Origin: an uncultured Lachnospiraceae bacterium
Lineage (GTDB): Bacteria > Bacillota > Clostridia > Lachnospirales > Lachnospiraceae
Reading direction: 5' to 3'
DNA length: 64,000 bases
Assembly: GCA_910577275.1 (NCBI GenBank)
Contig: CAJTMW010000015.1
Location: forward strand, 1 to 64,000
Shown here: piece after piece, positions 8,084-17,385 of the stretch
Layout of the letters: every line of letters starts with the position of its first letter
Position numbering within the stretch: position 1 is the stretch's first letter
Program-made: the position numbers and the translations under genes
Notes under the pieces: generated by a model
The model's database searches: none
What the model saw: only the letters and a program-made list of their open reading frames with translations
What the model was told of the DNA's origin: nothing

Positions 8084-9172
8084 TTACCAGAACACATGAC
8101 TCCCAATCACATATCCCTCTCTTGCGCCTGCCCGCCTGAAGTGGGTAGCGCCGCCCACGGTAGTCTCTCCGTTAATTGCCGCCTGTGCTGCCTGGAGACA
8201 CGCGTCGGGGACATTCCCCGCATATACTCTCGCCACTTTTCCGGTAAGCGCCGGCGTAAACTGACCGGAAGCGTAGATAACGGAATGAATGGTGTTGGGG
8301 TAAGCGCCGCTTTTTACTCTGTTCATCACTACAGCTCCCACAGCCACCATGCCCTCATAGGGCTGATTGCCGGCCTCGCAGTAAATCAGCGCGCCTAAAA
8401 GCCTTACCTCGTCGGCGTCCGCCGCCACGGCTCCGCGGTTTGCCTTGCGGGCTTCCTCCTCCGCTTTCTTTTTCCGTTCTTCCTCCTCACGTTCCCTGGC
8501 CTTGATGACCTCCATGGTTTCGCCTTCGTCAATGTGGAACCTCACGTTCACGTACTCGGAATTCACATATCCCACATCGCCGTTAAAGTCCACACTAATC
8601 CAGCCTTCCTTCACGGTGTCGATAAATTCCACGGAATCCTCGTAGGCCAAAAGACCGTAAACCTCCGCATTCTCGTCGGGCTCCATTCTGACACGGACCG
8701 CTTCCACGTCCAGCGTCACAATCCAGTTTCCCACATCCTCCGCCATGCTCTTGGCGTCCTCGCCAAAGAGAAGATACTCATCCTTTGCCCAGCCGATTAC
8801 ATTGCCGGATTTCAGCTTCGTCCATCCGTCCCGGCGTTCCAAAATCGTGCCGCCGCAGTCCCTGTATAATACGCCTACTTTTTCAGAGTCCTCGTCGGCC
8901 TGTCCCCGGACGTTCAAAGCGTTCTGCACATTCGCCATGGTCAGCTCCTGCTCCATCCGTTCCTTTTCCGCCTCAAATTTCTCGTCGATATTAAGCGTTT
9001 CCTCTGCCGTTTCCACAGTCCCCTCGCTACTGAGTGCGCTGGGGTCCAACACCTCGGCTACACCCACACTCAGAAAATTGTAGCCTTCCTTATCATTTGC
9101 CTGAACGGTTATTGCTGCCGACGCGAAAACAAAAAGAAATAACGCTGCCGACAATAACTTTCTGGGTTTCAT
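8084..9172 (-). CDS. Secreted cell-wall hydrolase, SH3 domains plus SleB/CwlJ-type hydrolase domain
   Basis: A 362-residue exported protein. It has a signal peptide (1-25, ending near VQA), two bacterial SH3 domains (about 83-140 and 150-215; NVRGQADEDSEKVGVL and VRVRMEPDENAEVYGLL), a charged Glu/Lys/Arg helix (about 220-245) and a C-terminal Hydrolase_2 domain (about 255-362) with the family motif YCEAGNQPYEGMVAVGAVVM. Relatives cleave cortex peptidoglycan in spores. SH3-bearing versions are common in clostridia and may act on vegetative walls. The start follows a GGAGGT site. It stands alone with its own terminator. Confidence 0.9.
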   Translation of the reverse strand: MKPRKLLSAALFLFVFASAAITVQANDKEGYNFLSVGVAEVLDPSALSSEGTVETAEETLNIDEKFEAEKERMEQELTMANVQNALNVRGQADEDSEKVGVLYRDCGGTILERRDGWTKLKSGNVIGWAKDEYLLFGEDAKSMAEDVGNWIVTLDVEAVRVRMEPDENAEVYGLLAYEDSVEFIDTVKEGWISVDFNGDVGYVNSEYVNVRFHIDEGETMEVIKAREREEEERKKKAEEEARKANRGAVAADADEVRLLGALIYCEAGNQPYEGMVAVGAVVMNRVKSGAYPNTIHSVIYASGQFTPALTGKVARVYAGNVPDACLQAAQAAINGETTVGGATHFRRAGAREGYVIGSHVFW

Positions 9173-9540
9173 TTCACTACCTCCATATACTCTGTATTAT
9201 CTATATAAAATATAAATTTGAAACAACAATTTATTGCCACATATAAAATATCTATTACATATATTACAGAATTATTACATCGGTGTGAATCTTATATTAC
9301 CAAATTACGTCAGGTATGTCAAGTTTTTAGCGCAAAAGCATATGGAAGCCGGTTTTGTTTAGTATTTTTTTAGAAATAAAAGCAAATTTTCGCATGACAA
9401 ACAGTAAATTAAGTGTTATACTTCATTTAAAGCATATATTTAAAATTCTATTATAAATCTCATCGTTAAAACATTGAACGGCACTGACAGTTCCATGCGT
9501 CCGGCGAAATCTGCGGTTATTTAATCGATAGTTACAAATC
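9173..9540. other. A+T-rich intergenic region upstream of the cell-wall hydrolase
   Basis: No gene seen. On the leftward strand, TTGTTT with a 17-base spacer and TAGATA lies just before the hydrolase start and may be its promoter. Three TGTAATA motifs cluster at 9253-9287. The remainder (9290-9540) is A+T-rich and shows no clear repeat or RNA structure. Confidence 0.4.
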
Positions 9541-9554
9541 TATGCTTTTATTCC

Positions 9555-9627
9555 AACAAAACGCTGCCGCGCTTCGCAGCCAGCTTATTGTAACAAACGC
9601 TGCTACGCTTCGCGAACCAGCTTATTG
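9555..9627 (+). repeat. Two direct 36-bp repeats
   Basis: Two copies, 9555-9590 and 9592-9627, share the pattern AACAAACGCTGCYRCGCTTCG followed by CAGCTTATTG, with about 85% identity. Each contains the small inverted segment GCTGC/GCGAAGCG. They end about 58 bases before the first Family 2 element. Function unknown. Confidence 0.6.
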
Positions 9628-9684
9628 TAACAAAAAGAAAAGCAGGAGATTTGTAATACCCCTTGCAGGTTTTGTATCTCCTGA

Positions 9685-9814
9685 GTCAAATACCCCGCAG
9701 CAAGCTGACGGGGCATCAAACTTGCAACGCAGCAGAGCTGCGGGGTATTGACCCTCGCGGCATTCGTCAAATGGATGCTCCGCATCCGCTTGACTCATTG
9801 CTCGCGGGAATAAA
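9685..9814 (+). repeat. Family 2 palindromic element, copy 1 (two hairpins)
   Basis: The first hairpin pairs GTCAAATACCCCGCAGC (9685-9701) with GCTGCGGGGTATTGAC (9737-9752). The second runs from CTCGCGGCATTCGTCAA through GGATGC-tcc-GCATCC to TTGACTCATTGCTCGCGGG and ends in AATAAA at 9814. Both hairpins recur at 32040-32213 with near-identical sequence. The second also recurs alone at 28985, 51215 and 56784. The element ends directly at the ribosome site of the Rpn gene. Confidence 0.85.
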
Positions 9815-9823
9815 GGAGGTCGT

Positions 9824-10867
9824 ATGGGAACCAAAGACATTGTACTTAAAACCTATTTCAGGGATACCGTCCGGTATGCCGATTTGTGGAATGCCGGCGT
9901 ATTCCATGGGAAGCAGATTATCAGGGCGGAAGACCTGCAGGAAATCACTCCGGTTTATTCCAAAGCAGACAAAAATGCCGTTCTTTCCAGAACCGGCGAT
10001 TTTGTCATGATGCAGAGCCGCAGCGGGCAGAAGTTTGCCATACTGGCGCTGGAAAATCAGGAGGAAACCGACTATGCCATGCCCGCCCGCATCATGATTC
10101 AGGAGGCTCTTGAGTACGACAGGCAGATAAAAGAAATTGCCCGTAGAAATGAACGGGCATACAAAATATACTGCAATGCCGAAAAGAAAGACGGTCTTGA
10201 CGCCGTTTATAAGGATGCCGGAGAATATCTGTACAAATTCAGAAAAAAGGATTTTCTGCTGCCGGCGGTTACGCTTGTGGTATACTTCGGGGAGAAGGAA
10301 TGGAACGGGGCTAAAAGCCTCCACGAGATGATTCGCTGGAAAGATACGCAGACAGAAGCGGAATTTAAAAAGCTGATTCCAAAATATCCTCTGCATTTTC
10401 TTGACCTCTCCAGTTATAAACATTTTGAATACTTCCGTACAGAGCTTCGTCCTCTTTTTGAATTATACCAGAAAAGGAACAGGAAAGACGACTTTATAAA
10501 CTATATCCGAGAAAATGAAAGCCACTGGAAGATGGACGACGAAAGCTGGCATGTCCTTGACAGCATGATTGATGCCAAAAGCATAAAAAGCCTTATAAAG
10601 ACCAGAGACAAACGAAAAGGAGAAAGCAGAAAAATGTGTAAAGCCCTTGATGACCTGATAGAAGAAAGCATTATTAAAGGAAAAGCCGAGTCTATTATCG
10701 ATTTATTAGCAGAGCTCGGCCCCGTACCGGAGGACGTAAAAAAAGATATTTTCAGCCAGACAGATACTTCCGTCCTGCAAAGCCAGCTTAAGCTGGCAGC
10801 CCACGCAAAAAGCATCGACGAGTTCTGCCGGCAAAGCCAGCTGATTTCAGTTAATCCGTATACCTGA
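9824..10867 (+). CDS. Rpn-family nuclease (PD-(D/E)XK, transposase-like)
   Basis: A 347-residue protein resembling the Rpn/YhgA group of recombination-promoting nucleases. The PD-(D/E)XK-like core is near residues 55-90 (RTGDFVMMQS...FAILALENQEETDY), and the C-terminal half is helical and charged. Family members nick or cut DNA and are widespread accessory genes in gut Firmicutes; several have been linked to phage defence. Here the usual ExK is replaced by ENQ, as in many family members. A strong GGAGGT site immediately follows the Family 2 element. Its 3' end overlaps the convergent permease gene by 17 bases. Confidence 0.8.
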   Translation: MGTKDIVLKTYFRDTVRYADLWNAGVFHGKQIIRAEDLQEITPVYSKADKNAVLSRTGDFVMMQSRSGQKFAILALENQEETDYAMPARIMIQEALEYDRQIKEIARRNERAYKIYCNAEKKDGLDAVYKDAGEYLYKFRKKDFLLPAVTLVVYFGEKEWNGAKSLHEMIRWKDTQTEAEFKKLIPKYPLHFLDLSSYKHFEYFRTELRPLFELYQKRNRKDDFINYIRENESHWKMDDESWHVLDSMIDAKSIKSLIKTRDKRKGESRKMCKALDDLIEESIIKGKAESIIDLLAELGPVPEDVKKDIFSQTDTSVLQSQLKLAAHAKSIDEFCRQSQLISVNPYT

Positions 10868-13238
10868 TTCTTTCCACCAGGGAGATTTTGCTCTGGGCCT
10901 TCAGGCTGATAACGGAAATTATCACCGGCACCGCAATCACCCCGGCGGCATACAGAATGCCCGGAATTAAGGGAAATCTGTAGTCCAGGTAATCCGCGAT
11001 TTTCTTTAAGCCAATTACAAAACCGTATCCCGCCGCGCTGCCGGCGGTGAGCGTTAAGAGTATGGCCGGGGAAACAAACTGAATGCTTTCCCAAAGCAGC
11101 ATGCTTCTCATCTGCCGCTCCTCCATGCCCACCGACTCTAACATGGAAAGCTCCCGTTTTTGTGCGGAAATATTTCCAATGGTCATATTTATCAGATTTA
11201 AAATGCTAAAGAGGATAAGGAACGCGGAAATTCCGTAAATCTGCATTTTAACCTTGCTCACGCTTGCGGCGTCGTCGATTATCTTCTCCCGCAGAGTCGC
11301 AAGCTGCAAATCCTGATACGGCTCTATGAGTTTTCGGATTTCGCTTTCCGTCTGCTCCCCTCTGGTTTCATATTCTACGGCGGAAATTTTCAGAGCGCTG
11401 ACGGTGTTCATGTCCCCCCAGAGCTTTTCCATTGTTTTATCCGTCATAAAGAAACCGCACTCGTTATTTCCGGCCATAGAGGGCGTTACTGCCGCTATCT
11501 CAAGCTCTGCGGAATGCTCCTGCCCGTCAAACCAGTTCAGCGTCAGCTTATCGCCGGGCCTGAAGGTGACGCCGTTTATCCTGGCGGAAAATTCGCTGTT
11601 CGTGATAAGAATTCCGTCATGCGCTGTCAGGTATTCATAGCTGCTGTTTCCGTTTGTTTCCATGGCAAAGATATCGTCAGAGTCTTTTGTCAGGCGGCCA
11701 AACTTTTCCGTCCAGGTGGCTCCCTGATGTTCAATGTTTCCGAATACGCCGTGTACTTCCCTTACCGATTCCACGTAAGGGAGGCTTTGCAGTTCCTCTT
11801 TCAGCGCTTCGCTTAAATTTCCTGTAAGCTGCATCCGGCTCGTTCCATAAGGGGATGGATTATGGGCGTTATAGAGATAGGAAATTTTATATTCCATATC
11901 CTCAAACTCCCCCGACCTTGAGTAGGCGTACTCGTCCCAGGCATACATATAAGAGGCTGCAATCATAAAAACAATTCCTCCGAAGGTGAGGGACATTGTC
12001 ATGAGGCTTCTCTTTTTGGGGTTCGCCCGGGCTGTCTTTGCCATCACAAAGGCGGTCAGCTTTCTGTGCTTAAAGGCTCCTTCCTTTGCATTGCCCTCTG
12101 TACCGGCATTTCTCGCCGCTTCTATGGGGGTAACCTTTGCTGCAAGGGCCGCCGGCTTTCCCACAGATATCTGTACGACGAGGAAGCCAAAAATCCCCGC
12201 GATAACTGCAGTCAGAAGGGCTTTAGGAAGGCTCCAGCCCTCCGGCTCCAGAAAGTATGCAATCATACCTCCCGCAATCAGGCCTGCCGGAACGGAGAAC
12301 GCGCTTAAGAGAAAGCCCTCCCGGCGCACCATCTTCTTTATTTGTTTCTGCGTCATCCCGATGGTCTGAAGCTGCCCAATCTGCCGGGTCCGCGACGTCA
12401 CAGAGAGATAAAAGATGCTGTAAACCACAAGAGCGCAGGCCGCCGCAATAAACAGGGACACGAAAATCATCGCAGGAGTCCTGCTGTTTCCGGCATTCAG
12501 GGATTCCTCAAATTTCCCGTTGATGTTGACGTTTTCCCGCTTTATCCCATAATCCAGCGCCATCTGGTAAACGGTAGTTTCAAAGGCGGAGCTTTCCATA
12601 TAAGAAGCTTCCTTTATCCGCACCAGAGCCGTATACCCGATATCCTTCATTAACGGGCTCTTATCCGCATATTCCGCGGACACATAGACGGGGCTGACGG
12701 AGGTTTCATACTGTCTGTCCGTAAAACCGCAGAGCACAAATTCCTCCTGCGCGTCTTTCACCTGCAGAGATACCCTGCCGCCGATTTGGCACTCCTGCCC
12801 TGTTTTTTCAAGAAAGCCCCTGTCCGCAACAATCTCGTTGTATTTTTCCGGTTCCCTCCCCTGCGCCGGCACATAGGTCTGTATTCCCTGTGCTCTGCTT
12901 TCCATATAATATAAGCCGTATTTAACCCCTTCCAGCTGGAAGCTCTCTCCGCAGGTTTTATAGGGAACCAGCATTTCCGTCATTTCATCCCCTTTGATTT
13001 GCTCCATCTGTTCCTTTGACACGTTCGTGAACATGACGTGCTGCATATTATCCAGCATACGCGTTTCCGCCGTCTGTATGCCCTGCAAAAAAAGCGCCAT
13101 AGCGCTCACAAAGGTGACGGATAATGCGATTGACAGGGCGGAAAAGATGCTGTACATTTTTTTCCCCGTCAGGTTGCTCCCTGCAATGCGGTAAATAATT
13201 CTTCCATTGTTATTTGCGTCCAGCTTCATGACTGCCAC
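10851..13238 (-). CDS. FtsX-type ABC transporter permease
   Basis: A 795-residue membrane protein with an N-terminal membrane segment (about 25-48), a large extracytoplasmic region, a block of three FtsX-type segments (about 255-370), a second extracytoplasmic region (about 430-640) and a final membrane block (about 655-790). This layout matches permeases that export or sense antimicrobial peptides or lipids rather than importing nutrients. The ATPase gene overlaps its start by 13 bases, and a histidine kinase and response regulator lie just upstream. This is the standard peptide-resistance module arrangement in Firmicutes. The substrate is unknown. Confidence 0.9.
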   Translation of the reverse strand: MAVMKLDANNNGRIIYRIAGSNLTGKKMYSIFSALSIALSVTFVSAMALFLQGIQTAETRMLDNMQHVMFTNVSKEQMEQIKGDEMTEMLVPYKTCGESFQLEGVKYGLYYMESRAQGIQTYVPAQGREPEKYNEIVADRGFLEKTGQECQIGGRVSLQVKDAQEEFVLCGFTDRQYETSVSPVYVSAEYADKSPLMKDIGYTALVRIKEASYMESSAFETTVYQMALDYGIKRENVNINGKFEESLNAGNSRTPAMIFVSLFIAAACALVVYSIFYLSVTSRTRQIGQLQTIGMTQKQIKKMVRREGFLLSAFSVPAGLIAGGMIAYFLEPEGWSLPKALLTAVIAGIFGFLVVQISVGKPAALAAKVTPIEAARNAGTEGNAKEGAFKHRKLTAFVMAKTARANPKKRSLMTMSLTFGGIVFMIAASYMYAWDEYAYSRSGEFEDMEYKISYLYNAHNPSPYGTSRMQLTGNLSEALKEELQSLPYVESVREVHGVFGNIEHQGATWTEKFGRLTKDSDDIFAMETNGNSSYEYLTAHDGILITNSEFSARINGVTFRPGDKLTLNWFDGQEHSAELEIAAVTPSMAGNNECGFFMTDKTMEKLWGDMNTVSALKISAVEYETRGEQTESEIRKLIEPYQDLQLATLREKIIDDAASVSKVKMQIYGISAFLILFSILNLINMTIGNISAQKRELSMLESVGMEERQMRSMLLWESIQFVSPAILLTLTAGSAAGYGFVIGLKKIADYLDYRFPLIPGILYAAGVIAVPVIISVISLKAQSKISLVERIRYTD

Positions 13239-13906
13239 CTGCTTTCCGCAATCCGGCCGTCCTCGATACGGACGGTCCTGTCCGCCACCTGCGCAATCTC
13301 GTCGTTGTGGGTAATCATAACAAGGGTCTGATGAAATTTCCTTCCGGCAGCCTGTAACAGACCGATAACCTCCTGGCTGGTATAGCTGTCAAGGTTTCCC
13401 GTAGGCTCGTCCGCCAGTATAATGGCGGGCTTTGTAATCAGAGCTCTGGCAATGGCCGCCCGCTGCTGCTGGCCGCCGGAAAGGCCGGAGGGCTTTCTGC
13501 CCAGCTTGTCGCCCAGCCCCAGTGCGTTTACAATATCCTCTAAATACTGCGTATCCACGCTTCTTCCGTCCAGCTCCACCGGCAGGACGATATTGTCATA
13601 TATGGTCATGTTCGGCAGCAGATTATAATTCTGAAAAATAAATCCTATCTTTCTTCTGCGGAAAATCGTCAGCTCGTTCCTCCCCATTCCGCTAAGCTCC
13701 TGCCCGTCCACCATAACGCTTCCGCCCGTGGGCGTATCCAGGCCGCCCAGCATATGGAGCAGCGTGCTTTTCCCAGAACCGGAGGTGCCGACAATGGCGG
13801 TAAAGCGTCCCTGCTCAATCTCCAGATTGATTCCGTCAAGGGCCTTTACCAGCAGCGGCTCCGCGCCGTAATATTTCGTGAGGTTCTTTGTCTGCAAAAT
13901 ATTCAT
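13226..13906 (-). CDS. ABC transporter ATP-binding protein (LolD/MacB type)
   Basis: A 226-residue ATPase with Walker A GTSGSGKST, Q-loop, signature LSGGQQQRAAIARAL, Walker B IILADEPTGNLD and the switch histidine in MITHN. It belongs to the family that partners with FtsX-type permeases, and its stop overlaps the permease start, implying coupled translation. Together they form the transporter half of the four-gene unit 10851-15705. Confidence 0.95.
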   Translation of the reverse strand: MNILQTKNLTKYYGAEPLLVKALDGINLEIEQGRFTAIVGTSGSGKSTLLHMLGGLDTPTGGSVMVDGQELSGMGRNELTIFRRRKIGFIFQNYNLLPNMTIYDNIVLPVELDGRSVDTQYLEDIVNALGLGDKLGRKPSGLSGGQQQRAAIARALITKPAIILADEPTGNLDSYTSQEVIGLLQAAGRKFHQTLVMITHNDEIAQVADRTVRIEDGRIAESRWQS

Positions 13907-14003
13907 GTGAGATTTCCCCTTTCCTTTTTATATTTCCATTTTAAAAGGAAATTCTGTCAATCCTGTTTCGATTTGAGAGCGGATTTTATCAAAACCGAAA
14001 CAA

Positions 14004-15020
14004 TTACGCCGCCTGTCTGTTCGGCAGGAATACCGAAAAGGCGGAGCCCTCTCCCACTACAGAATGAACCACGATATAACCGCCCTGGAGGGTGATGATA
14101 TTTCTGGCAATGTAAAGCCCAAGCCCCAGCCCGTCGCCGGAGGAAGCCGGATTTTCCCTGTAAAACCGCCTGAAAATGTTATTATAATTTTCCGGCGCGA
14201 TTCCCCTGCCCGTATCCTTTATCCTGATTTCAGCGTACATTTCCCCCAAAGAGACGGTGACGCTGATTTTTCCGTTTTCCTCCGTGTACTTCACCGCATT
14301 GTCCAGAATATTCTCAATGGCCTCGGCAGTCCATTTTTCATCATGCAAAAACATGGCGGAAGGCGCGCAGTCCACTGAAATATCGATATTCTTTCTGTCA
14401 GCCTCCCTCGCAATTCCGCCCACCGCAAGCTCCAGCGTATGAAAAATCCTCCGGTTTTCCATATGCAGCTTTATCATTTCACTCTCCAGGCGCGACGATT
14501 TCATCAGGGAGTCCAGAAGAAATTCCAGCTTTTCAAGCTGGCGGCGGATGATTTCCATGAATCTTTTTTTCTCCTCCTCCGTAATATCCGGCTCCGCTAT
14601 CATGTCGTGATACATTCTTATATTGGAAAGCGGAGTTTTCAACTGGTGGGATATTTCAGAAAGGGTCTGCTTCATCCGCTCCTTTCCCTGCTCGCTCTCT
14701 GTCAGGCGGTTCCAGGCAATGTCCTCCATCTTCTCCAGCTCCATAACGGTTTTGGAGGTAAGGCTTTCCCGGTTAAGCTGCGAGGGCTCCTTTTCATGCC
14801 GCATAATTCTCTCGGCATTGCGGCAGATTTCCTCGGAATAGGCGATAAATCTTTTGCGGAAATAAATAAAATAGCCCAGGTTTAAAATTCCCAGCCCGGT
14901 AAGGACAATAAAAAGAGCCGTTCTCTCCCGGCTCTGTGGCACTGACAGGATAAGTATAGCGTACCCCGCAGTCACTAATAAAATGTTTCCTGCCCGCAGC
15001 ATGGCTCTAATAAGCTTCAT
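14004..15020 (-). CDS. Sensor histidine kinase with short extracytoplasmic loop
   Basis: A 338-residue kinase. The ATG at 15020 is chosen because of its GGGGGAGG ribosome site. Two membrane segments (about 8-28 and 35-55) are joined by only a few residues, so it probably senses through the membrane or the partner transporter. The dimerisation H-box is EISHQLKTPLSNIRMYH. N-box NILDNAVKY, G1 DTGRGI and GLGLGLYIAR are intact. It overlaps the response regulator stop codon by 14 bases and precedes the ABC genes. Confidence 0.93.
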   Translation of the reverse strand: MKLIRAMLRAGNILLVTAGYAILILSVPQSRERTALFIVLTGLGILNLGYFIYFRKRFIAYSEEICRNAERIMRHEKEPSQLNRESLTSKTVMELEKMEDIAWNRLTESEQGKERMKQTLSEISHQLKTPLSNIRMYHDMIAEPDITEEEKKRFMEIIRRQLEKLEFLLDSLMKSSRLESEMIKLHMENRRIFHTLELAVGGIAREADRKNIDISVDCAPSAMFLHDEKWTAEAIENILDNAVKYTEENGKISVTVSLGEMYAEIRIKDTGRGIAPENYNNIFRRFYRENPASSGDGLGLGLYIARNIITLQGGYIVVHSVVGEGSAFSVFLPNRQAA

Positions 15021-15705
15021 TTTCCTCCCCCTTCGCCCCAATCCATTGATACCCCATGCCATATATGGTTTTGATGTAGCCGAACCTGCTGTCCGCTATT
15101 TTATTCCGCAGGCGGCTGATGTTCAAAGACAAGGTATGCTCGTTCACATAATTTCCCCTGCTGTCCCATATATTCTCAAGCAGAGTTTCCTTCGTCAGTA
15201 TCTGTCTGCGGTTTTTGCAGAAAAATTGAAGAAGGTCGAACTCAGTGGGCGTAAGGGATAATATCTCCCCGCCTTTTCTGACAATGCGGTTTTCAAAATC
15301 TATGGTAAGGTTTCCGCATTCATACAGGGCGCTTTCCCTGCCTCCCGCGCATCTGCGCAGCACCGCCTGTATTTTTTCCATCACGATTTTGATACTGAAG
15401 GGCTTTGTGATGTAATCATCCGCTCCCAGATGATACCCTCCGATAATCTCCTCGTCCAGATTATGGGCCGTCAGAAATATAAAAGGCGTGTCGTACCGGG
15501 CGGAAATCTCCGTGGCAAATTCAAATCCGCTTCCGTCCGGCAGATTTACGTCCAATAATATCAAATCATAGGTGTTCCCCGACAGGCTTCTCCGCGCCTC
15601 TTTTATGCTGCCGGCGGAAAAAGGTTCAATTTCCCTTTTCTGCAGATTGTAACACAGCCCCGCATTCAGGATTTCATCGTCTTCTATTATCAATACTCTG
15701 CTCAT
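15007..15705 (-). CDS. OmpR/PhoB-family response regulator
   Basis: A 232-residue regulator with a receiver domain (about 1-115; phospho-acceptor Asp in LILLDVNLPDG, conserved Thr and Lys in FLTAHN and YITKPFS) and a winged-helix DNA-binding domain (about 130-225; LTPTEFDLLQFF, VNEHTLSLNISRLRNKI). It is the first gene of the unit response regulator, kinase, ATPase, permease and probably activates the transporter genes in response to the same stress. Confidence 0.95.
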   Translation of the reverse strand: MSRVLIIEDDEILNAGLCYNLQKREIEPFSAGSIKEARRSLSGNTYDLILLDVNLPDGSGFEFATEISARYDTPFIFLTAHNLDEEIIGGYHLGADDYITKPFSIKIVMEKIQAVLRRCAGGRESALYECGNLTIDFENRIVRKGGEILSLTPTEFDLLQFFCKNRRQILTKETLLENIWDSRGNYVNEHTLSLNISRLRNKIADSRFGYIKTIYGMGYQWIGAKGEENEAY

Positions 15706-15706
15706 C

Positions 15707-17278
15707 TTATACCAGCTTTTCTATCACACAACTGTGGGGTTTATTTTTGTTATTCTTATCATAATTTATCCCGACCAGAAGAATTTCACCCGAATATCCC
15801 TCGAGAGCCTTCGTATATCCCCGCTCTTTTATCTGTCTTATAGCCGTATCGGCGGATTTATCATATTTCAGCTCGATTACAAGCGCGGGCTTATTTACAG
15901 AGGGCAGCGGCAGAAAAACAATATCTGCAAAACCGTGCCCCGTCGGCATTTCACGGATAAGCCTGTAATCCTTCCTTGCGCTGTAGTAAGCAAGGCCGAT
16001 GGCACAGCCAAGGGAATTTTCATCATTATAAGCCAGAATCGATGCCGCCTCCATGTGAGCCGCGTCAAGTCCTCTTGCAACGCTCTCCTCATCGCAGCGC
16101 AGGGTATCCTCAAGCAACTTTTCAGATGCCTTCAGCACCCGCATAATTTCTGCCCATCCGCCGACACTCATTGCATTTTCAAATTCCTCGATAATTTCCT
16201 TATTGGGAATAAACGCCTCCTTTGTATCGGAATCGTATCCCAGGTATCCTAAATGAATCAGCAGGGTCAGCACGTCGTCTCTGGTGTTAAACGTACGCAT
16301 GTCGTTCTGGAAACTGCGCGTATTTACCCGGACACAGCCGCCCCCCAGCATCCGCACAATATCTCCCTTAAGTCCTTCAAAATCCATGTCCATATATACC
16401 TTAAGCGCCTCATAGGTTTCTGTGGAGGTCCAGTAATTTGAAAATTTATGGCGGCGCATCGCCTCCACCACGGATTTGGGATTATAGATATGTTTGAACT
16501 CTGTCAGTTTATATCCGTCATACCAGTTTTTTGTTTCTGTGAAATCCATCCGGAAGCGTTCGCACAGTTCCCTGACCTCCGGCTCGGTAAAACCGGTGTA
16601 TTCCTCGAAAACGCTCTGGTCCGTCATGGAATATTCCGCAAACATGTTAAGCGCGGAATGTTGTCCGTATTTCTTAATGGGAAGAATGCCCGTCATATAG
16701 GCAAGGGCCACATAGGGCTGGTCTTTCAAGAGATTACGCAGAAAGTCGAGGTATTGCTTTTGGAGGTCTTCCGCCTCCTGCCGCTCGCGCATCACACAGT
16801 CCCATTCGTCAATCAGGAAAATAAATTTTTTGCCGGTTTTCGTATATAGCCTCCGTAACGCATCCGCAAGTATGACATTCGGATTTGCTATAAAATCACC
16901 GTATTTCTCCAATATTTCTTCCATAACAGACTGTTCCAGATACTCTGTCACACTTTGCTTTCTTGCCCCAATCAGGAAATGCTGCATATTCAGAAAAATC
17001 ACATCATACTGGTTCAGATGCTCCGCAAAGTCCGGTTCCTTTTCTATCTTCTTTCCCTCAAACAACTTCTTTGAATCGCACCCCAGACTGTAATAGGCAG
17101 CGAGCATCCTGAGCGCCATGGATTTTCCGAAACGCCGGGGCCTGCTGACGCAGATGAATTTCTGCTCTGTGCTTAAATATCTGTTTGTATATGCAATCAA
17201 TCCCGTTTTGTCCACATAAATTTCCGAACGGACAGCCTCCTGAAACCCGTCGTTTCCCGGATTTAAATAAATTCCCAT
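15707..17278 (-). CDS. AAA-ATPase-like protein with C-terminal PD-(D/E)XK domain
   Basis: A 523-residue protein of the AAA-ATPase_like/DUF1703 group, abundant in gut anaerobes. The ATG at 17278 (MGIYLNPGNDGF) follows a GAGGAGGG site. The N-terminal part has the family signature YVDKTGLI and an unusual P-loop-like SRPRRFGKS (near residues 45-53). The C-terminal part has a nuclease-like GFADIVFLPLP...ALVIELKYDK core. Biochemical function is unknown; mobile-element or defence roles have been suggested for relatives. It ends one base before the response regulator gene but has a different character from it. Confidence 0.85.
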   Translation of the reverse strand: MGIYLNPGNDGFQEAVRSEIYVDKTGLIAYTNRYLSTEQKFICVSRPRRFGKSMALRMLAAYYSLGCDSKKLFEGKKIEKEPDFAEHLNQYDVIFLNMQHFLIGARKQSVTEYLEQSVMEEILEKYGDFIANPNVILADALRRLYTKTGKKFIFLIDEWDCVMRERQEAEDLQKQYLDFLRNLLKDQPYVALAYMTGILPIKKYGQHSALNMFAEYSMTDQSVFEEYTGFTEPEVRELCERFRMDFTETKNWYDGYKLTEFKHIYNPKSVVEAMRRHKFSNYWTSTETYEALKVYMDMDFEGLKGDIVRMLGGGCVRVNTRSFQNDMRTFNTRDDVLTLLIHLGYLGYDSDTKEAFIPNKEIIEEFENAMSVGGWAEIMRVLKASEKLLEDTLRCDEESVARGLDAAHMEAASILAYNDENSLGCAIGLAYYSARKDYRLIREMPTGHGFADIVFLPLPSVNKPALVIELKYDKSADTAIRQIKERGYTKALEGYSGEILLVGINYDKNNKNKPHSCVIEKLV

Positions 17279-17385
17279 ACCATGCCCTCCTCGTATTGTC
17301 ACTAAAAGCATTGTATCATATAAAGGAATATTTTTCAATGGTATAGCGTAATATTCATACAGCAGCCCCTGCGGCGGCTACCGTC

